Assembly (NCBI GenBank): GCA_045661205.1
Contig: JAZRFE010000043.1
Location: 1 to 64,000 of the forward strand
Direction: 5' to 3'
DNA from: HGM04593 sp045661205
GTDB taxonomy: Bacteria > Bacteroidota > Bacteroidia > Bacteroidales > Bacteroidaceae
Length of the DNA stretch: 64,000 nucleotides
Position numbers and translations under genes: made by a program. Below, in pieces: positions 54,019-63,816 of this stretch. The stretch's first letter is position 1, and the number at the start of each line of letters is the position of its first letter. Below the pieces are notes generated by a model that saw nothing but the letters and a program-made list of their open reading frames with translations, made no database searches and was not told the DNA's origin.

Positions 54019-55350
54019 ATGATAAAGAAAATATTTCACATAATATACAACGAACGTCGCGAGAACAGTTGGATAGTGGTAGAGATTATCGCTGCGAGCA
54101 TCATGCTGTGGATGGCGTTCGACCCACTGTTTACACTCGCGCGTCACGACAACATTGAAGATGGTTACGACATTGATGGCACATATATGATAGACTTCGC
54201 CCGCTACGAGCCTTACGATTACCGATTCAATAGGGCAAACGAGGAAGCCGAAGCCAAGACCGGTGAGAGTTACATTCACCTGCACAACATTGTGCGTAAC
54301 CTGCCCGAGGTTGAGAGCTACTGCTTTACGACACAGAAAAAATACCCGGGAGGAAACCAACAATACTTTAATATGGGATATTTTAGAGACAGCATAAACG
54401 TCGGTGGCGACCAAGAAAAACTAAGGGAGATTATAAGTAAAGAGTCTCTCATGTTCAACACACACGAAGTGTACAACATCGAGGGCAACAACTATTTTAC
54501 TACTTTCAGGGTGAAAGATGCTCTCACGGGGGAAATATTCAAGCCTCGCAAAGATGATACAGAGGGCAACATATATGTTTCCGAGAATTTAGCCAAGGAA
54601 TTCTATGGCAGTGCAAGCGAGGCTATCGGCAAGAAAATATACTATGGGTACGACGGGCTGACAATAAGCGGGGTTTTCAAAGATATGCAACTTATAGACT
54701 ACTGCACTCCCCCACAGACTATTATCAGATGCAAAAATGTGCAACCTGCCGAATATAGGATGATTAATCTTCACATACGTCTGAAAAAGGGAGTGGACAG
54801 AGTTGCGTTCGAGAAGAGATTCAAAGAGGAGATTATGCCCGAGCTAAAAGCCGGAAACGCATACTGCCAGAGTTTTACTCCAAACGAAATTTTTAGAGAG
54901 CAGAAGAACGAAACAAGAGAGATTCCCAGCAAACTGACAATGTACAACAGCATGGCACTCTTCTCGTTGTTCACCGTGTTTTTGGGAATGTTAAGCGCAT
55001 TCTGGATAAGAACATCGGCACGCAAGAGCGAAATTGGAATCATGCGCAGTGTGGGTGCATCGAGGCAGGCTATCATCAAACAGTTTGTTACCGAGGTTGC
55101 CCTTTTGGTGAACATTGGCTTTGCGGTTGCAATGCTATTTGTGCTGCACTATCTCTATGTGAACGGCTTTACGAATCCTTTGGATGGACATATTAATATT
55201 AAGTTTGTAGACATTGGAGGCCCGTTGCACTTTGCATGGGTGACGGCCGCAACATATATTATTCTGATGCTCTTTGCCATTGCCGGAGCTGCAATCCCCG
55301 CATGGCGAATAACAAAGATTCTGCCCGCCGATGCATTGAAGGAGGAGTAA
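54019..55350 (+). CDS. MacB/FtsX-type ABC permease, array B3
   Basis: A 443-residue B-type permease. The start IIYNERRENSWIVVEIIAA differs from the other B proteins, and the coupling segment is KSEIGIMRSVGASRQA. Periplasmic NLPEVESYCF and a tyrosine-rich stretch (about 205-225) are visible. It pairs with A3. The 132-base gap to A4 contains an imperfect CTCCCTC/GAGGGGGAG hairpin at 55431-55454. Confidence 0.85.
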   Translation: MIKKIFHIIYNERRENSWIVVEIIAASIMLWMAFDPLFTLARHDNIEDGYDIDGTYMIDFARYEPYDYRFNRANEEAEAKTGESYIHLHNIVRNLPEVESYCFTTQKKYPGGNQQYFNMGYFRDSINVGGDQEKLREIISKESLMFNTHEVYNIEGNNYFTTFRVKDALTGEIFKPRKDDTEGNIYVSENLAKEFYGSASEAIGKKIYYGYDGLTISGVFKDMQLIDYCTPPQTIIRCKNVQPAEYRMINLHIRLKKGVDRVAFEKRFKEEIMPELKAGNAYCQSFTPNEIFREQKNETREIPSKLTMYNSMALFSLFTVFLGMLSAFWIRTSARKSEIGIMRSVGASRQAIIKQFVTEVALLVNIGFAVAMLFVLHYLYVNGFTNPLDGHINIKFVDIGGPLHFAWVTAATYIILMLFAIAGAAIPAWRITKILPADALKEE

Positions 55351-55430
55351 TAGAATGAAAAAATATTCTATATAACAATAACAAGCTTTTCTTATAAGGG
55401 ACAGCATTTTGAAAAGGTAACTAAAAAACT

Positions 55431-55454
55431 CTCCCTCGAAGATTAGAGGGGGAG
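55431..55454 (+). other. Imperfect hairpin before pair 4
   Basis: CTCCCTC faces GAGGGGGAG across an eight-base loop, with one bulged G. It resembles the C/T-rich hairpins before pairs 2 and 5. Confidence 0.45.
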
Positions 55455-55482
55455 CTTATGAAAGAAACAAAAAATTACAACC

Positions 55483-56811
55483 ATGATAAAACAAACCCTG
55501 CGCCAAGCGCTGACGATGATGAAGCAACAGAAGCTGTTCACCTGTATCTACATTGCCGGAACAGCAGCAAGCATTGCAATGGCAATGACCATATTCGTCA
55601 TTCTCTACATAAAATTAGGACCACTCTACCCCGAAGAGAACCGCGACAGGCTACTCATATTCTCAGAGGTTGTCGCAAAAAACAAAGAAGGAGCGGGGTG
55701 CATAGTTAGTCCGGGGCTGCAGCTTGTAGAACAGTTGAAGCAGGAGTCGAAACTGTTGAAAAAGGTGGGAGTACGCGAAATTGCACCATACACTATCAAC
55801 TTTGAAAGTATATGCGAAATTTACTCGGACTATAGCAATGCAACAATATACGAACTTCCGGCTTACGTTGACTGTGGCTATTGGCAGCTCTTTAACTTCC
55901 GATTCGTAGATGGTCGCCCGTTTACCAAAGAAGAGGAGCACAGCCCCATAGCTGTTATTACCGCTTCGCTTGCCGAAAAACTGTTTGCAACAAAAGAGGC
56001 TGCAGGGCGTAGCATACACATAGACAACGAAATTTACAATATTGTGGGAGTGGTTGAGGACCAACGCACCTGCCTGACAAACACCCCATCGGCAGGTAAC
56101 ATATTTGTATCCATACACCACAAACGCTTCTTTGACGAAAATGAAACATATGAGTACTTCATGGGTGAATCATTAAACATCACTATCGGGCGAACACACA
56201 TGTACATCATTGCCGAAACAGCCGAGCAGAGCGATTCAATAAAAAAAGAGATTGTCGATATATACAAAAGATTATTACAAGACAAAACTCTAAACAATAT
56301 AACAATAGAGCCACAAATATATGAATATTGGCAAAAGGCAATTGACGTGAAACATAACAGCAACTTTTTCACAGCCATATTGGAGTATCTTTATCTGTTG
56401 CTTGCCTTTCTGTTAATCCCGGCACTGAACCTCTGCGGACTGATATCTACACGAATGAACAGCCGTCAGGCAGAGATTGGCGTGCGCAAGGCATACGGCG
56501 CCACAAACAGGCAGATAATTACGCAAGTGCTGTACGAAAATATGCTCTTCACAACCATAGGAGCATTTGTAGGCTTTGTGCTTACTTACATTATTGTATA
56601 TAAAAATTGCGATTGGATAGTAACCCTCTTTGATGGCAAAATAAGTAACGACACTATTGCACAGGGAGTAACATTTGAAATGCTATTCAATCCCACAGTG
56701 ATTGCATCGGTGCTGTTGCTGGCACTGCTGCTAAACATAGCTTCGGCTCTTGTGCCAACACTGCTCGCGCTGAAAAGAAATATTATTCAATCGTTGTACC
56801 ATAGAAGATAA
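55483..56811 (+). CDS. MacB/FtsX-type ABC permease, array A4
   Basis: A 442-residue A-type permease. The start IKQTLRQALTMMKQQKLFTC is shared with A6, the periplasmic domain has YWQLFNFRFVDGRPF and a longer C-terminal half, and the coupling segment is EIGVRKAYGATNRQ. Bases 55497-55566 differ from A6 at only one position. Pairs with B4 (11-base gap). Confidence 0.85.
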   Translation: MIKQTLRQALTMMKQQKLFTCIYIAGTAASIAMAMTIFVILYIKLGPLYPEENRDRLLIFSEVVAKNKEGAGCIVSPGLQLVEQLKQESKLLKKVGVREIAPYTINFESICEIYSDYSNATIYELPAYVDCGYWQLFNFRFVDGRPFTKEEEHSPIAVITASLAEKLFATKEAAGRSIHIDNEIYNIVGVVEDQRTCLTNTPSAGNIFVSIHHKRFFDENETYEYFMGESLNITIGRTHMYIIAETAEQSDSIKKEIVDIYKRLLQDKTLNNITIEPQIYEYWQKAIDVKHNSNFFTAILEYLYLLLAFLLIPALNLCGLISTRMNSRQAEIGVRKAYGATNRQIITQVLYENMLFTTIGAFVGFVLTYIIVYKNCDWIVTLFDGKISNDTIAQGVTFEMLFNPTVIASVLLLALLLNIASALVPTLLALKRNIIQSLYHRR

Positions 56812-56822
56812 ACGCACCCACC

Positions 56823-58145
56823 ATGATAACAAAAATAATACACCAAATATGGAACGAGCGCAAAGAAAATGCGTGGATATTCCTTGAACTATTAGTAGTG
56901 AGCATATGTGTGTGGCTCGCCATCGACCCACTATTCAACCTCGTGAGCCGCAACAGCGTGGAAAAAGGCTACGACGCCGAAAATGTATTTATAATTGACA
57001 TCGAAAGATACAAGGATGATAGCCGCAACCACGACACAACCTTCGACGGTTACAACAACAAAATAGCAAAAGAAAAAATCGCACAAATGCTGCGACAAAT
57101 AGAGTCGCTACCCGAAGTTGAAAACTACACTCTACAAATGCTAACCCTCCCAGGGAATAGGGCTATTTTCCATAATTTTATTATCGACAGCACCATGCGC
57201 GCCGACAATAAAAGAATAGAAACCACGATAATGCATTATAAAGAAGATGAAATAGAAAATAGTAACATATTTGCCACATATGGCATTATAGATACACGTA
57301 CAAACAAAATCATTGAAAAAAAGAATGACGGGAATTATGCTTATATTTCGGAAAGCCTTGCCAAAAAACTTTTCGACACAGAGAATGTAATAGGTAAAGA
57401 GATAGAAGCAAAAAATAGAAATAGCACTAAATATACTGTAAAAGGAGTAATTAAGGACATTCAGGAGGAGATATATTGCAGTCCCAGCGAAATGGCAATA
57501 TTTACAAGCCCTGGCCATTATTACTCTGAAGCTAATTTTTCTTTTTACGACCTGCATATTAAAGTGAAGAAAGGCACCGACAAGGCCGAGTTTGAAAGAA
57601 AGTTCCGCGAAGAGATTATGCCCACGCTAAAAGGAGGAAACATCTTTTGCCACAAAATAACTTCACACACAGATAAAATCAAACAAGTTGAAAAAGAGAA
57701 GGGGATAACAAACAAATACCGCAAAAGTATTATCCTTTCGTCGTTTGCTCTGCTGTGTGCCCTGCTGGGAATAATAGGCACATTCTGGGTGCGCACCGTT
57801 ACCCGTCGTCAGGAGATAGGAATAATGCAGAGCATGGGTGCCACACGTACCGCCATTGTAAAGCAATTTGTTACCGAAGCGACTATTCTCGCAACGATAG
57901 CCTGTGTGTTTGCAGCGCTTCTGCTTATACAATATGTATACATGAACGGCTTTGCCGAGCCTTTGAATTTTAATGTAAAGCCCATAAGTGAGACATTAGC
58001 ATGGCACAACAAGCCTGTGCCACATTTTATAATTGTGTCGATAATAAGCTATCTGCTTGTAACATTCATAAGCATCATTGGAGCTGCGATTCCCGTAGCA
58101 TCGACGGTGAAGAAACAGCCTGTGGAGGCAATGAGAGAGGAGTAA
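56823..58145 (+). CDS. MacB/FtsX-type ABC permease, array B4
   Basis: A 440-residue B-type permease with the same start as B2 (TKIIHQIWNERKENAWIF). SLPEVENYTL lies in the periplasmic domain, the middle is lysine- and asparagine-rich (about 125-215), and the coupling segment is RRQEIGIMQSMGATRTA. It ends QPVEAMREE. Pairs with A4. The next gap holds a perfect small hairpin at 58159-58179. Confidence 0.85.
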   Translation: MITKIIHQIWNERKENAWIFLELLVVSICVWLAIDPLFNLVSRNSVEKGYDAENVFIIDIERYKDDSRNHDTTFDGYNNKIAKEKIAQMLRQIESLPEVENYTLQMLTLPGNRAIFHNFIIDSTMRADNKRIETTIMHYKEDEIENSNIFATYGIIDTRTNKIIEKKNDGNYAYISESLAKKLFDTENVIGKEIEAKNRNSTKYTVKGVIKDIQEEIYCSPSEMAIFTSPGHYYSEANFSFYDLHIKVKKGTDKAEFERKFREEIMPTLKGGNIFCHKITSHTDKIKQVEKEKGITNKYRKSIILSSFALLCALLGIIGTFWVRTVTRRQEIGIMQSMGATRTAIVKQFVTEATILATIACVFAALLLIQYVYMNGFAEPLNFNVKPISETLAWHNKPVPHFIIVSIISYLLVTFISIIGAAIPVASTVKKQPVEAMREE

Positions 58146-58158
58146 GAAAAGTAAAGGG

Positions 58159-58179
58159 CTCTCCCTGATTCAGGGAGAG
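58159..58179 (+). other. Perfect hairpin before pair 5
   Basis: CTCTCCCTGA and its complement flank a single base, 14 bases after the B4 stop. No terminal T-tract. Confidence 0.6.
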
Positions 58180-58217
58180 TTGCTTAGCAATGCAATAGTA
58201 ACTAAGAACAAAAAACA

Positions 58218-59549
58218 ATGATACAACAATTTTTCCGACAAGCATGGACGATGATGAAGCAGCAGAAGCTGTTCACGGGAATATACATCACAGGAACAGC
58301 ACTCTCGGTGACGATGATAATGATAACCTTTGCAGTGCTCTACATAAAATTCGCACCACTCTACCCCGAAGAGAACCGCGAAAGAACACTGCATATAAGA
58401 AATATCACCGCCATAACAAACCACCAGGAAGATGGAGAGCAGAAAAACACCCATCGCTGCTCCCCGAAACTTGCTGAACTTATAAAAGATGAGTGCAAAT
58501 ACCTCGACAACCTTTCGTGCTACACCAAATCGAATCGCATGAAATTGTCGGCAACAGCAGATAAAAGCACAAAGAGGATAAAGGAATATGCTGTGTACAC
58601 CGACGAACAGTTCTGGAAAGTGCACACATACAGATTCATCGACGGTCACCCGTTCAGTGAGCAGGATGTTAAAAGCAACAACCGCGTGGTGGTAATCCCG
58701 CTCGGCACAGCAATGGAACTTTTCGCAACACATAAGGTCGCAGGCAAGCACATATACGTCGATGGCGAAGAACATACTATCGTGGGAGTAATAAAAGATG
58801 CACCGAGTGCCGTAACAAGGACTTATGCAATATATATGCCTTTTGGATTGGATAAAGATAAACCTTGGTTCGATAACACAAAAAAAGAACTTGCGGGAAT
58901 GTACAAGATTATCGCAACGGCAAAAAAAGCATCGGAAAAAGAGCTTTTGAAAAAGGAGATTGAAGAAAAAATTGCTCGCTACAATGCCGGCAGCGCAACA
59001 TGCAAATACGAAATTGCCGACCACATTCTCACACACGTCGAGAGCGTGTACGACCACGACATTTACGGTAACGATGCGTACAGAAATTTCATAAAAGAAA
59101 TTGTACTTATAATCGCCGCCTTTCTGCTGATACCCGCACTGTGCCTAAGTATAATGATATTCTCTCGCATGGAAAACCGCATGGTGGAAATGGGCGTGCG
59201 CAAGGCCTACGGCGCAACCACCGGAAGCATCATATTTCAGGTGCTGTCCGAAAATATGCTGCTTACACTCATCGGCGGTATTCTGGGCTTTGCCATAAGC
59301 GCAACGCTGCTTTTCACAGCAAGCAGATGGATGCTCTTCTTGTTCGATTCGGGAGATGTATTGAGCAGCAGTATTTGGGACATGGACTATTGGGGAGAGC
59401 AGATAGTAGATTTTTCAATGATATTCAACCCCACACTGTTTGCGGCAACACTCATCGTGTGCATGTTCATAAACATTGTGTCGGCACTGTTGCCGGTGAC
59501 TGCAAAGATACGCCACAGCATTGTATATTCACTTAACAGAAGAAAATAG
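58218..59549 (+). CDS. MacB/FtsX-type ABC permease, array A5
   Basis: A 443-residue A-type permease of a second subgroup shared with A6: FWKVHTYRFIDGHPF in the periplasmic domain, RMENRMVEMGVRKAYGATTGS as coupling segment and the end SIVYSLNRRK instead of SLYHRR. It contains an extra periplasmic loop between TM3 and TM4 (about 360-395). The first 60 bases are like A1 and A2. Pairs with B5, six bases downstream. Confidence 0.85.
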   Translation: MIQQFFRQAWTMMKQQKLFTGIYITGTALSVTMIMITFAVLYIKFAPLYPEENRERTLHIRNITAITNHQEDGEQKNTHRCSPKLAELIKDECKYLDNLSCYTKSNRMKLSATADKSTKRIKEYAVYTDEQFWKVHTYRFIDGHPFSEQDVKSNNRVVVIPLGTAMELFATHKVAGKHIYVDGEEHTIVGVIKDAPSAVTRTYAIYMPFGLDKDKPWFDNTKKELAGMYKIIATAKKASEKELLKKEIEEKIARYNAGSATCKYEIADHILTHVESVYDHDIYGNDAYRNFIKEIVLIIAAFLLIPALCLSIMIFSRMENRMVEMGVRKAYGATTGSIIFQVLSENMLLTLIGGILGFAISATLLFTASRWMLFLFDSGDVLSSSIWDMDYWGEQIVDFSMIFNPTLFAATLIVCMFINIVSALLPVTAKIRHSIVYSLNRRK

Positions 59550-59555
59550 AAGAAT

Positions 59556-60860
59556 ATGATTACAAAGATTTTACATCAGGCATGGAACGAACGCAAGCAC
59601 AACTGCTTCGTATTCGGAGTGTTGTTGCTGACATCTATTTTCATTTGGATGATAAGCGATCCCATATATGTGATTTTTGCCACAAAATCAATCCCCAACA
59701 ACTACGAAAAGCGCGACAGATGTTGCGTAAAGCTCGATTTTGACTACTCGGAAATGATAAAGGACGAGGAGAACTCACCGCTTTACAACCTGCACTCAAA
59801 CATCGTACACGCAATAAAAAGTCTGCCCGAGGTCGAGAGCAGCATAGACACATATATGGGAGTGGGAGCGTTCAACAGCGACAGGCACTTCATAGACAAA
59901 ATATACTACGATACAGAAAAGAAAGACTCGTTAATACATGTATGTCAGTATTGCTACATTTGGGAGGGTGACCACAATATGTTCGCCACATTGGGACTTA
60001 AGGATGCAAACAGCGGAAAAGCGCTGACCGTGCCCGAGGATGTAAACACGGGAAATGATATTTTTGTTTCGCGCCACGCGGCAATGAAACTTTTCGGCAC
60101 CACAGAGATTATCGGAAGAACGCACAACGACCCACACACAAAATATACTATCCGCGGGGTGTACGACGATTTTCAACTTGAGACATACACAGAGCCGTTG
60201 CCGTCGATGATAAAGTTTGAAAGGGCAAGCGTCTACTCTATTGCCGGCTATAGTTCCAAGAGAATAGTGAAACTGAAAGAGGGAACGGATATTGAAGCCT
60301 TCACGCATAAAGTAAAAGAGGCTGTGGCAAAGATTGACAAAAACAACGACTTTCAGGTGAGCGTACTCACACTCGACGAGTTGCAAGAAGATACACACAT
60401 AGAGCGCGAGGCACGCTACACTATCAACCAAAAGATTATCCTCAACAGTTTCGCTCTCGTCTGCATATTCCTGTGCATGTTGGGCACATTCTGGACACGC
60501 ATGGACAACCGCCGCAGCGACATTGGAATAATGCGCAGCATGGGAGCCTCGCGCAGTAGCGTCGTGCGTCAGTATATTACCGAGGCCGTCATTCTGCTGA
60601 CACTCGCATTCGTGGCAGCAATGCCCATTGTGCTGCATTTTGTGCTCACCGAGGGTTTCGCCGAGCCGGGAGTGTGCAGCATCGACAAAAAGATGTTTTT
60701 GCCCAACCCCGAGTATGGAGTGAACAATTTCTATATCCATTTTGCGTGGGTAACAGTAATAACCTATGTAGCAATGCTGTTCATTACAATCGCAGGCACG
60801 TGGATTCCCGTCTACCGCGCGACACGCATTCTGCCCGCCGACGCATTGAGGGAAGAGTAA
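59556..60860 (+). CDS. MacB/FtsX-type ABC permease, array B5
   Basis: A 434-residue B-type permease. TM1 is about 19-41, SLPEVESSID lies in the periplasmic domain near residue 91, NRRSDIGIMRSMGASRSS is the coupling segment and the tail is PADALREE. It is the last gene of the first unit; the enhancer-like array 2 begins 17 bases after its stop. I see no terminator hairpin with a T-tract after it. Confidence 0.85.
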   Translation: MITKILHQAWNERKHNCFVFGVLLLTSIFIWMISDPIYVIFATKSIPNNYEKRDRCCVKLDFDYSEMIKDEENSPLYNLHSNIVHAIKSLPEVESSIDTYMGVGAFNSDRHFIDKIYYDTEKKDSLIHVCQYCYIWEGDHNMFATLGLKDANSGKALTVPEDVNTGNDIFVSRHAAMKLFGTTEIIGRTHNDPHTKYTIRGVYDDFQLETYTEPLPSMIKFERASVYSIAGYSSKRIVKLKEGTDIEAFTHKVKEAVAKIDKNNDFQVSVLTLDELQEDTHIEREARYTINQKIILNSFALVCIFLCMLGTFWTRMDNRRSDIGIMRSMGASRSSVVRQYITEAVILLTLAFVAAMPIVLHFVLTEGFAEPGVCSIDKKMFLPNPEYGVNNFYIHFAWVTVITYVAMLFITIAGTWIPVYRATRILPADALREE

Positions 60861-60877
60861 GAGAAAATACATAAAAC

Positions 60878-60914
60878 CGTACACAAAAGCGAACACACTG
60901 TCCGAAAACGGACA
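60878..60914 (+). promoter_or_regulatory. Enhancer-like array 2 for the TolC unit
   Basis: CGTACA (60878-60883), CGAACA (60890-60895) and TGTCCG-N4-CGGACA (60899-60914), the same half-sites in the same order as array 1, with only a one-base change in spacing. Its last palindrome is about 80 bases before the predicted start, like array 1. Confidence 0.7.
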
Positions 60915-60958
60915 CCCTGCAAAAACGATAAAATCCTAACAATCAATAAAGTAAAAAT

Positions 60959-60975
60959 TTGGCACGATTTTTGCT
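60959..60975 (+). promoter_or_regulatory. Sigma-54 (-24/-12) promoter 2
   Basis: TTGGCACG-N4-TTGCT with GG at 60961-60962 and GC at 60973-60974. It matches promoter 1 at 12 of the 13 fixed and flanking consensus positions and has identical spacing. Predicted start is near 60986, about 17 bases before the TolC gene. Confidence 0.85.
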
Positions 60976-61002
60976 GTTAATCAGCAAAAAACAATAAATA
61001 AA

Positions 61003-62481
61003 ATGAAAAAGAGCGTAACAACCATTCTGATACTCCTTATGGCAACCATCCTGCACGCAAACGGGAACATACGCCACCTGACACTCGAGGAGACAATACT
61101 CCTCGCCCGCACGCAGAGCCTCGACGCAGCCGTAGCCCTGAACGAGCTGCGCTCGGCCTATTGGGAGTACCGCATCTACCGCGCAGGACTGCTGCCCGAA
61201 GTAAATTTCCAAGCAACAACGCCGAGTTACAGCAAGAGTTACAACAGCTATCAGAACAGCGACGGAACATACACCTTTGTGCGCAACAACTACATGCAGA
61301 TGAACGGCAAGCTGTCGGTGCAGCAGAGTATATGGCTCACAGGCGGCACACTGTCGCTCAACTCGTCGCTCGACTACCTGAAAACCCTCAGCGGCAACAA
61401 GCAGCGTCGTTACATGAGCACACCCGTAGCACTCACACTTAACCAGCCAATCTTTGGCGTGAACAATGCAAAATGGAACCGACGCATAGAGCCCATACGT
61501 TACGCCGAGGCAAAAGCCGAATTCCTTACTGCTACGGAACAGGTTACCATGAGCGCGATAAACTATTTCTTCAATCTGCTGCTGGCAAAGGAAAATGTGA
61601 GCATCGCCAAACAGAACCTTAACAATGCCGAGAAACTCTACGAGGTAGCGCGCAGCAAGCACGCGATGGGCAAAATAAGCGACAACGACCTGCTACAACT
61701 GCGTCTAAACACGCTGAATGCCCGCTCTACCCTCACAAACAACGAGAGTAACCTCAAGAGTGCAATGTTCAACCTGCGCTCGTTCCTCGCCATCGACGAA
61801 AATACCGAGATAGAGCCGCTGCTGCCCGACACCCTCGGAGAGATTGCCCTCGTTTATGATGAGGTGCTGGGCAAAGCCCTCGCAAACAACTCGGTAACAA
61901 AAAACCTCGAACGTCGCCGTCTGCAAGCAGACTATGACGTTGCCGGAGCACGCGGCAACCTAAGACAGATTAACCTGACGGCGCAGGTGGGACTCAGCGG
62001 AGTAGACCGCGACATTGAGCCGGCCTATGACCGCCTGAACGACAACCAATACGTGCAGTTGGGGTTGCAGATACCGCTGCTCGATTGGGGCAAACGTCGC
62101 GGCAGGCTGCGCATGGCCGAGAGTAACCGCGAGATTACCCTCACACGCATAGAGCAAGAGCTGCGCAACTTCAAGCAGAATCTCTTTATCCTCGTGGAGC
62201 AGTTCAACAACCAGCGCACACAGCTGAACATTGCACAAGAGGCCGACACCATTGCCCGCCGTCGCTACATGAGCAACGTCGAGACATTCATGATAGGAAA
62301 GATAAGCACCCTCGACCTCAACGACGCACAGGTGAGCAAGGACCAGGCGCGCCGCAACCACATTTCGGAACTTATGTACTATTGGTACTATTACTACAAG
62401 ATACGCAGCATCACTCTATGGGATTGGGAGCACAACACAAATATAGACGCCGATTTTGAGAAGATTGTAAAACAGAAATAG
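61003..62481 (+). CDS. TolC-family outer-membrane factor
   Basis: A 492-residue outer-membrane efflux protein with a signal peptide (about 1-20). Two long helical repeats are visible: one with LTLEETILLARTQSLDAAVALNELR and ANKQNL-like helices, and the second with YRLNDNQYVQLGLQIPLLDWGKRRGRLRMAE, the family's typical turn. It forms the trimeric tunnel for the permease-ATPase-fusion protein assembly. It starts the second sigma-54 unit, 13 bases before A6. Confidence 0.92.
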   Translation: MKKSVTTILILLMATILHANGNIRHLTLEETILLARTQSLDAAVALNELRSAYWEYRIYRAGLLPEVNFQATTPSYSKSYNSYQNSDGTYTFVRNNYMQMNGKLSVQQSIWLTGGTLSLNSSLDYLKTLSGNKQRRYMSTPVALTLNQPIFGVNNAKWNRRIEPIRYAEAKAEFLTATEQVTMSAINYFFNLLLAKENVSIAKQNLNNAEKLYEVARSKHAMGKISDNDLLQLRLNTLNARSTLTNNESNLKSAMFNLRSFLAIDENTEIEPLLPDTLGEIALVYDEVLGKALANNSVTKNLERRRLQADYDVAGARGNLRQINLTAQVGLSGVDRDIEPAYDRLNDNQYVQLGLQIPLLDWGKRRGRLRMAESNREITLTRIEQELRNFKQNLFILVEQFNNQRTQLNIAQEADTIARRRYMSNVETFMIGKISTLDLNDAQVSKDQARRNHISELMYYWYYYYKIRSITLWDWEHNTNIDADFEKIVKQK

Positions 62482-62494
62482 AATACAAGCAATT

Positions 62495-63808
62495 ATGATA
62501 AAGAAAATCCTGCGCCAAGCGCTGACGATGATGAAGCAGCAGAAGCTGTTCACCTGTATCTACATTGCCGGAACAGCACTTTCGGTTACGATGATAATGA
62601 TAACCTTCGCTGTACTCTACATAAAATTCGCACCACTCTACCCCGAAGAGAACCGCGACAGAATGCTGATAATACCCACCATCTTCTGTCAGGAAAAAGG
62701 CAAAGAGCAAAAGACGAGCCGCCACTGCTCGCTCAAAGTTGCCGACCTAATAAAAGGAAATAGCGGGCTGCTCGATGAAATATGCTGTACATACAGCGGA
62801 TACGATACATTCACAACACCTATAGCAACGGACGGTAACCACAAAAAGATGGAGTTACCCGCAAAATATGTCGATGACTCATTTTGGAAAGTATTCACAT
62901 TCAAATTCATCGACGGTAAGCCCTTTGGCGAGAAAGATATTAAAGAAAAGAGGGCAACGGCAGTAATATCGCGCACCACGGCGATGCAGCTGTTCGGAAC
63001 CACCCAAATAGCAGGCAAAGAGGCAACTATACTCGACAAAAGATTCACCATCAGCGGAGTAGTCGAAGACGCAACAAGCATCACCCCTTTGACTTCAGCC
63101 TCAATATATATGACATTGGGACACGAAAGCGACCGCTCCTATATGACCGAAGATGAGAAGAAAAACACCCTTATGGGGCAATACAAGATTTTCGCCACTG
63201 CCAAAAGAGCAAGCGACAAAGAAAATTTGGAAGACGAGATTAACAATATCATAGATCGCTACAATGCCAACGATGAAAAATATACACACGAAGCAGTGAT
63301 AAATACCCTCATCGAGCAAACATACGAGGGCGACTCACTGAAAAAATTCATCACCGAAATTATACTCATCGTAGCAGCCTTTCTGCTGATACCCGCGCTG
63401 AACCTCAGCAATATGATAGCCTCGCGCATGGAGAACCGCATGGTGGAGTTTGGAGTGCGCAAAGCCTACGGCGGCACCAATGGCAGCATAGCGCTGCAGG
63501 TGCTATGGGAAAATATGCTATTCACCCTCGCCGGCGGATTTTTGGGACTGTTGCTGAGCATAGTGGTTGTTAGCAACGCCGACGAATGGATAATCTATCT
63601 GTTCGACTCGGGAGAGAGCGTGAGAGAGTACTTATACGACATAAAGATGCTCGGCACTCCGCAGTTGCCATTCGGAACGCTGTTCAATGTTCCCCTATTC
63701 GTAAGCACACTGCTGCTCTGCACAATGATAAACATACTCTCGGCACTGATTCCTCTCATTGCCTCGCTGCGCCACAGCATAGTATATTCACTTAACAAAA
63801 GAAAATAG
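62495..63808 (+). CDS. MacB/FtsX-type ABC permease, array A6 (mosaic)
   Basis: A 437-residue A-type permease of the A5 subgroup: periplasmic FWKVFTFKFIDGKPF, coupling segment RMENRMVEFGVRKAYGGTNGS and the end SIVYSLNKRK. Bases 62509-62578 match A4 at 69 of 70 positions, while 62579-62658 match A5 at 75 of 80, so the front of the gene is a chimera. It is in the second transcription unit with TolC and B6. Confidence 0.85.
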   Translation: MIKKILRQALTMMKQQKLFTCIYIAGTALSVTMIMITFAVLYIKFAPLYPEENRDRMLIIPTIFCQEKGKEQKTSRHCSLKVADLIKGNSGLLDEICCTYSGYDTFTTPIATDGNHKKMELPAKYVDDSFWKVFTFKFIDGKPFGEKDIKEKRATAVISRTTAMQLFGTTQIAGKEATILDKRFTISGVVEDATSITPLTSASIYMTLGHESDRSYMTEDEKKNTLMGQYKIFATAKRASDKENLEDEINNIIDRYNANDEKYTHEAVINTLIEQTYEGDSLKKFITEIILIVAAFLLIPALNLSNMIASRMENRMVEFGVRKAYGGTNGSIALQVLWENMLFTLAGGFLGLLLSIVVVSNADEWIIYLFDSGESVREYLYDIKMLGTPQLPFGTLFNVPLFVSTLLLCTMINILSALIPLIASLRHSIVYSLNKRK

Positions 63809-63816
63809 GCACTACC

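Noticed and set aside
46560..63808. The repeated permease genes as pseudogene copies
   Set aside because: All complete members keep full length, start and stop, four membrane segments and the coupling motif, and their diverged periplasmic domains have no frameshifts.
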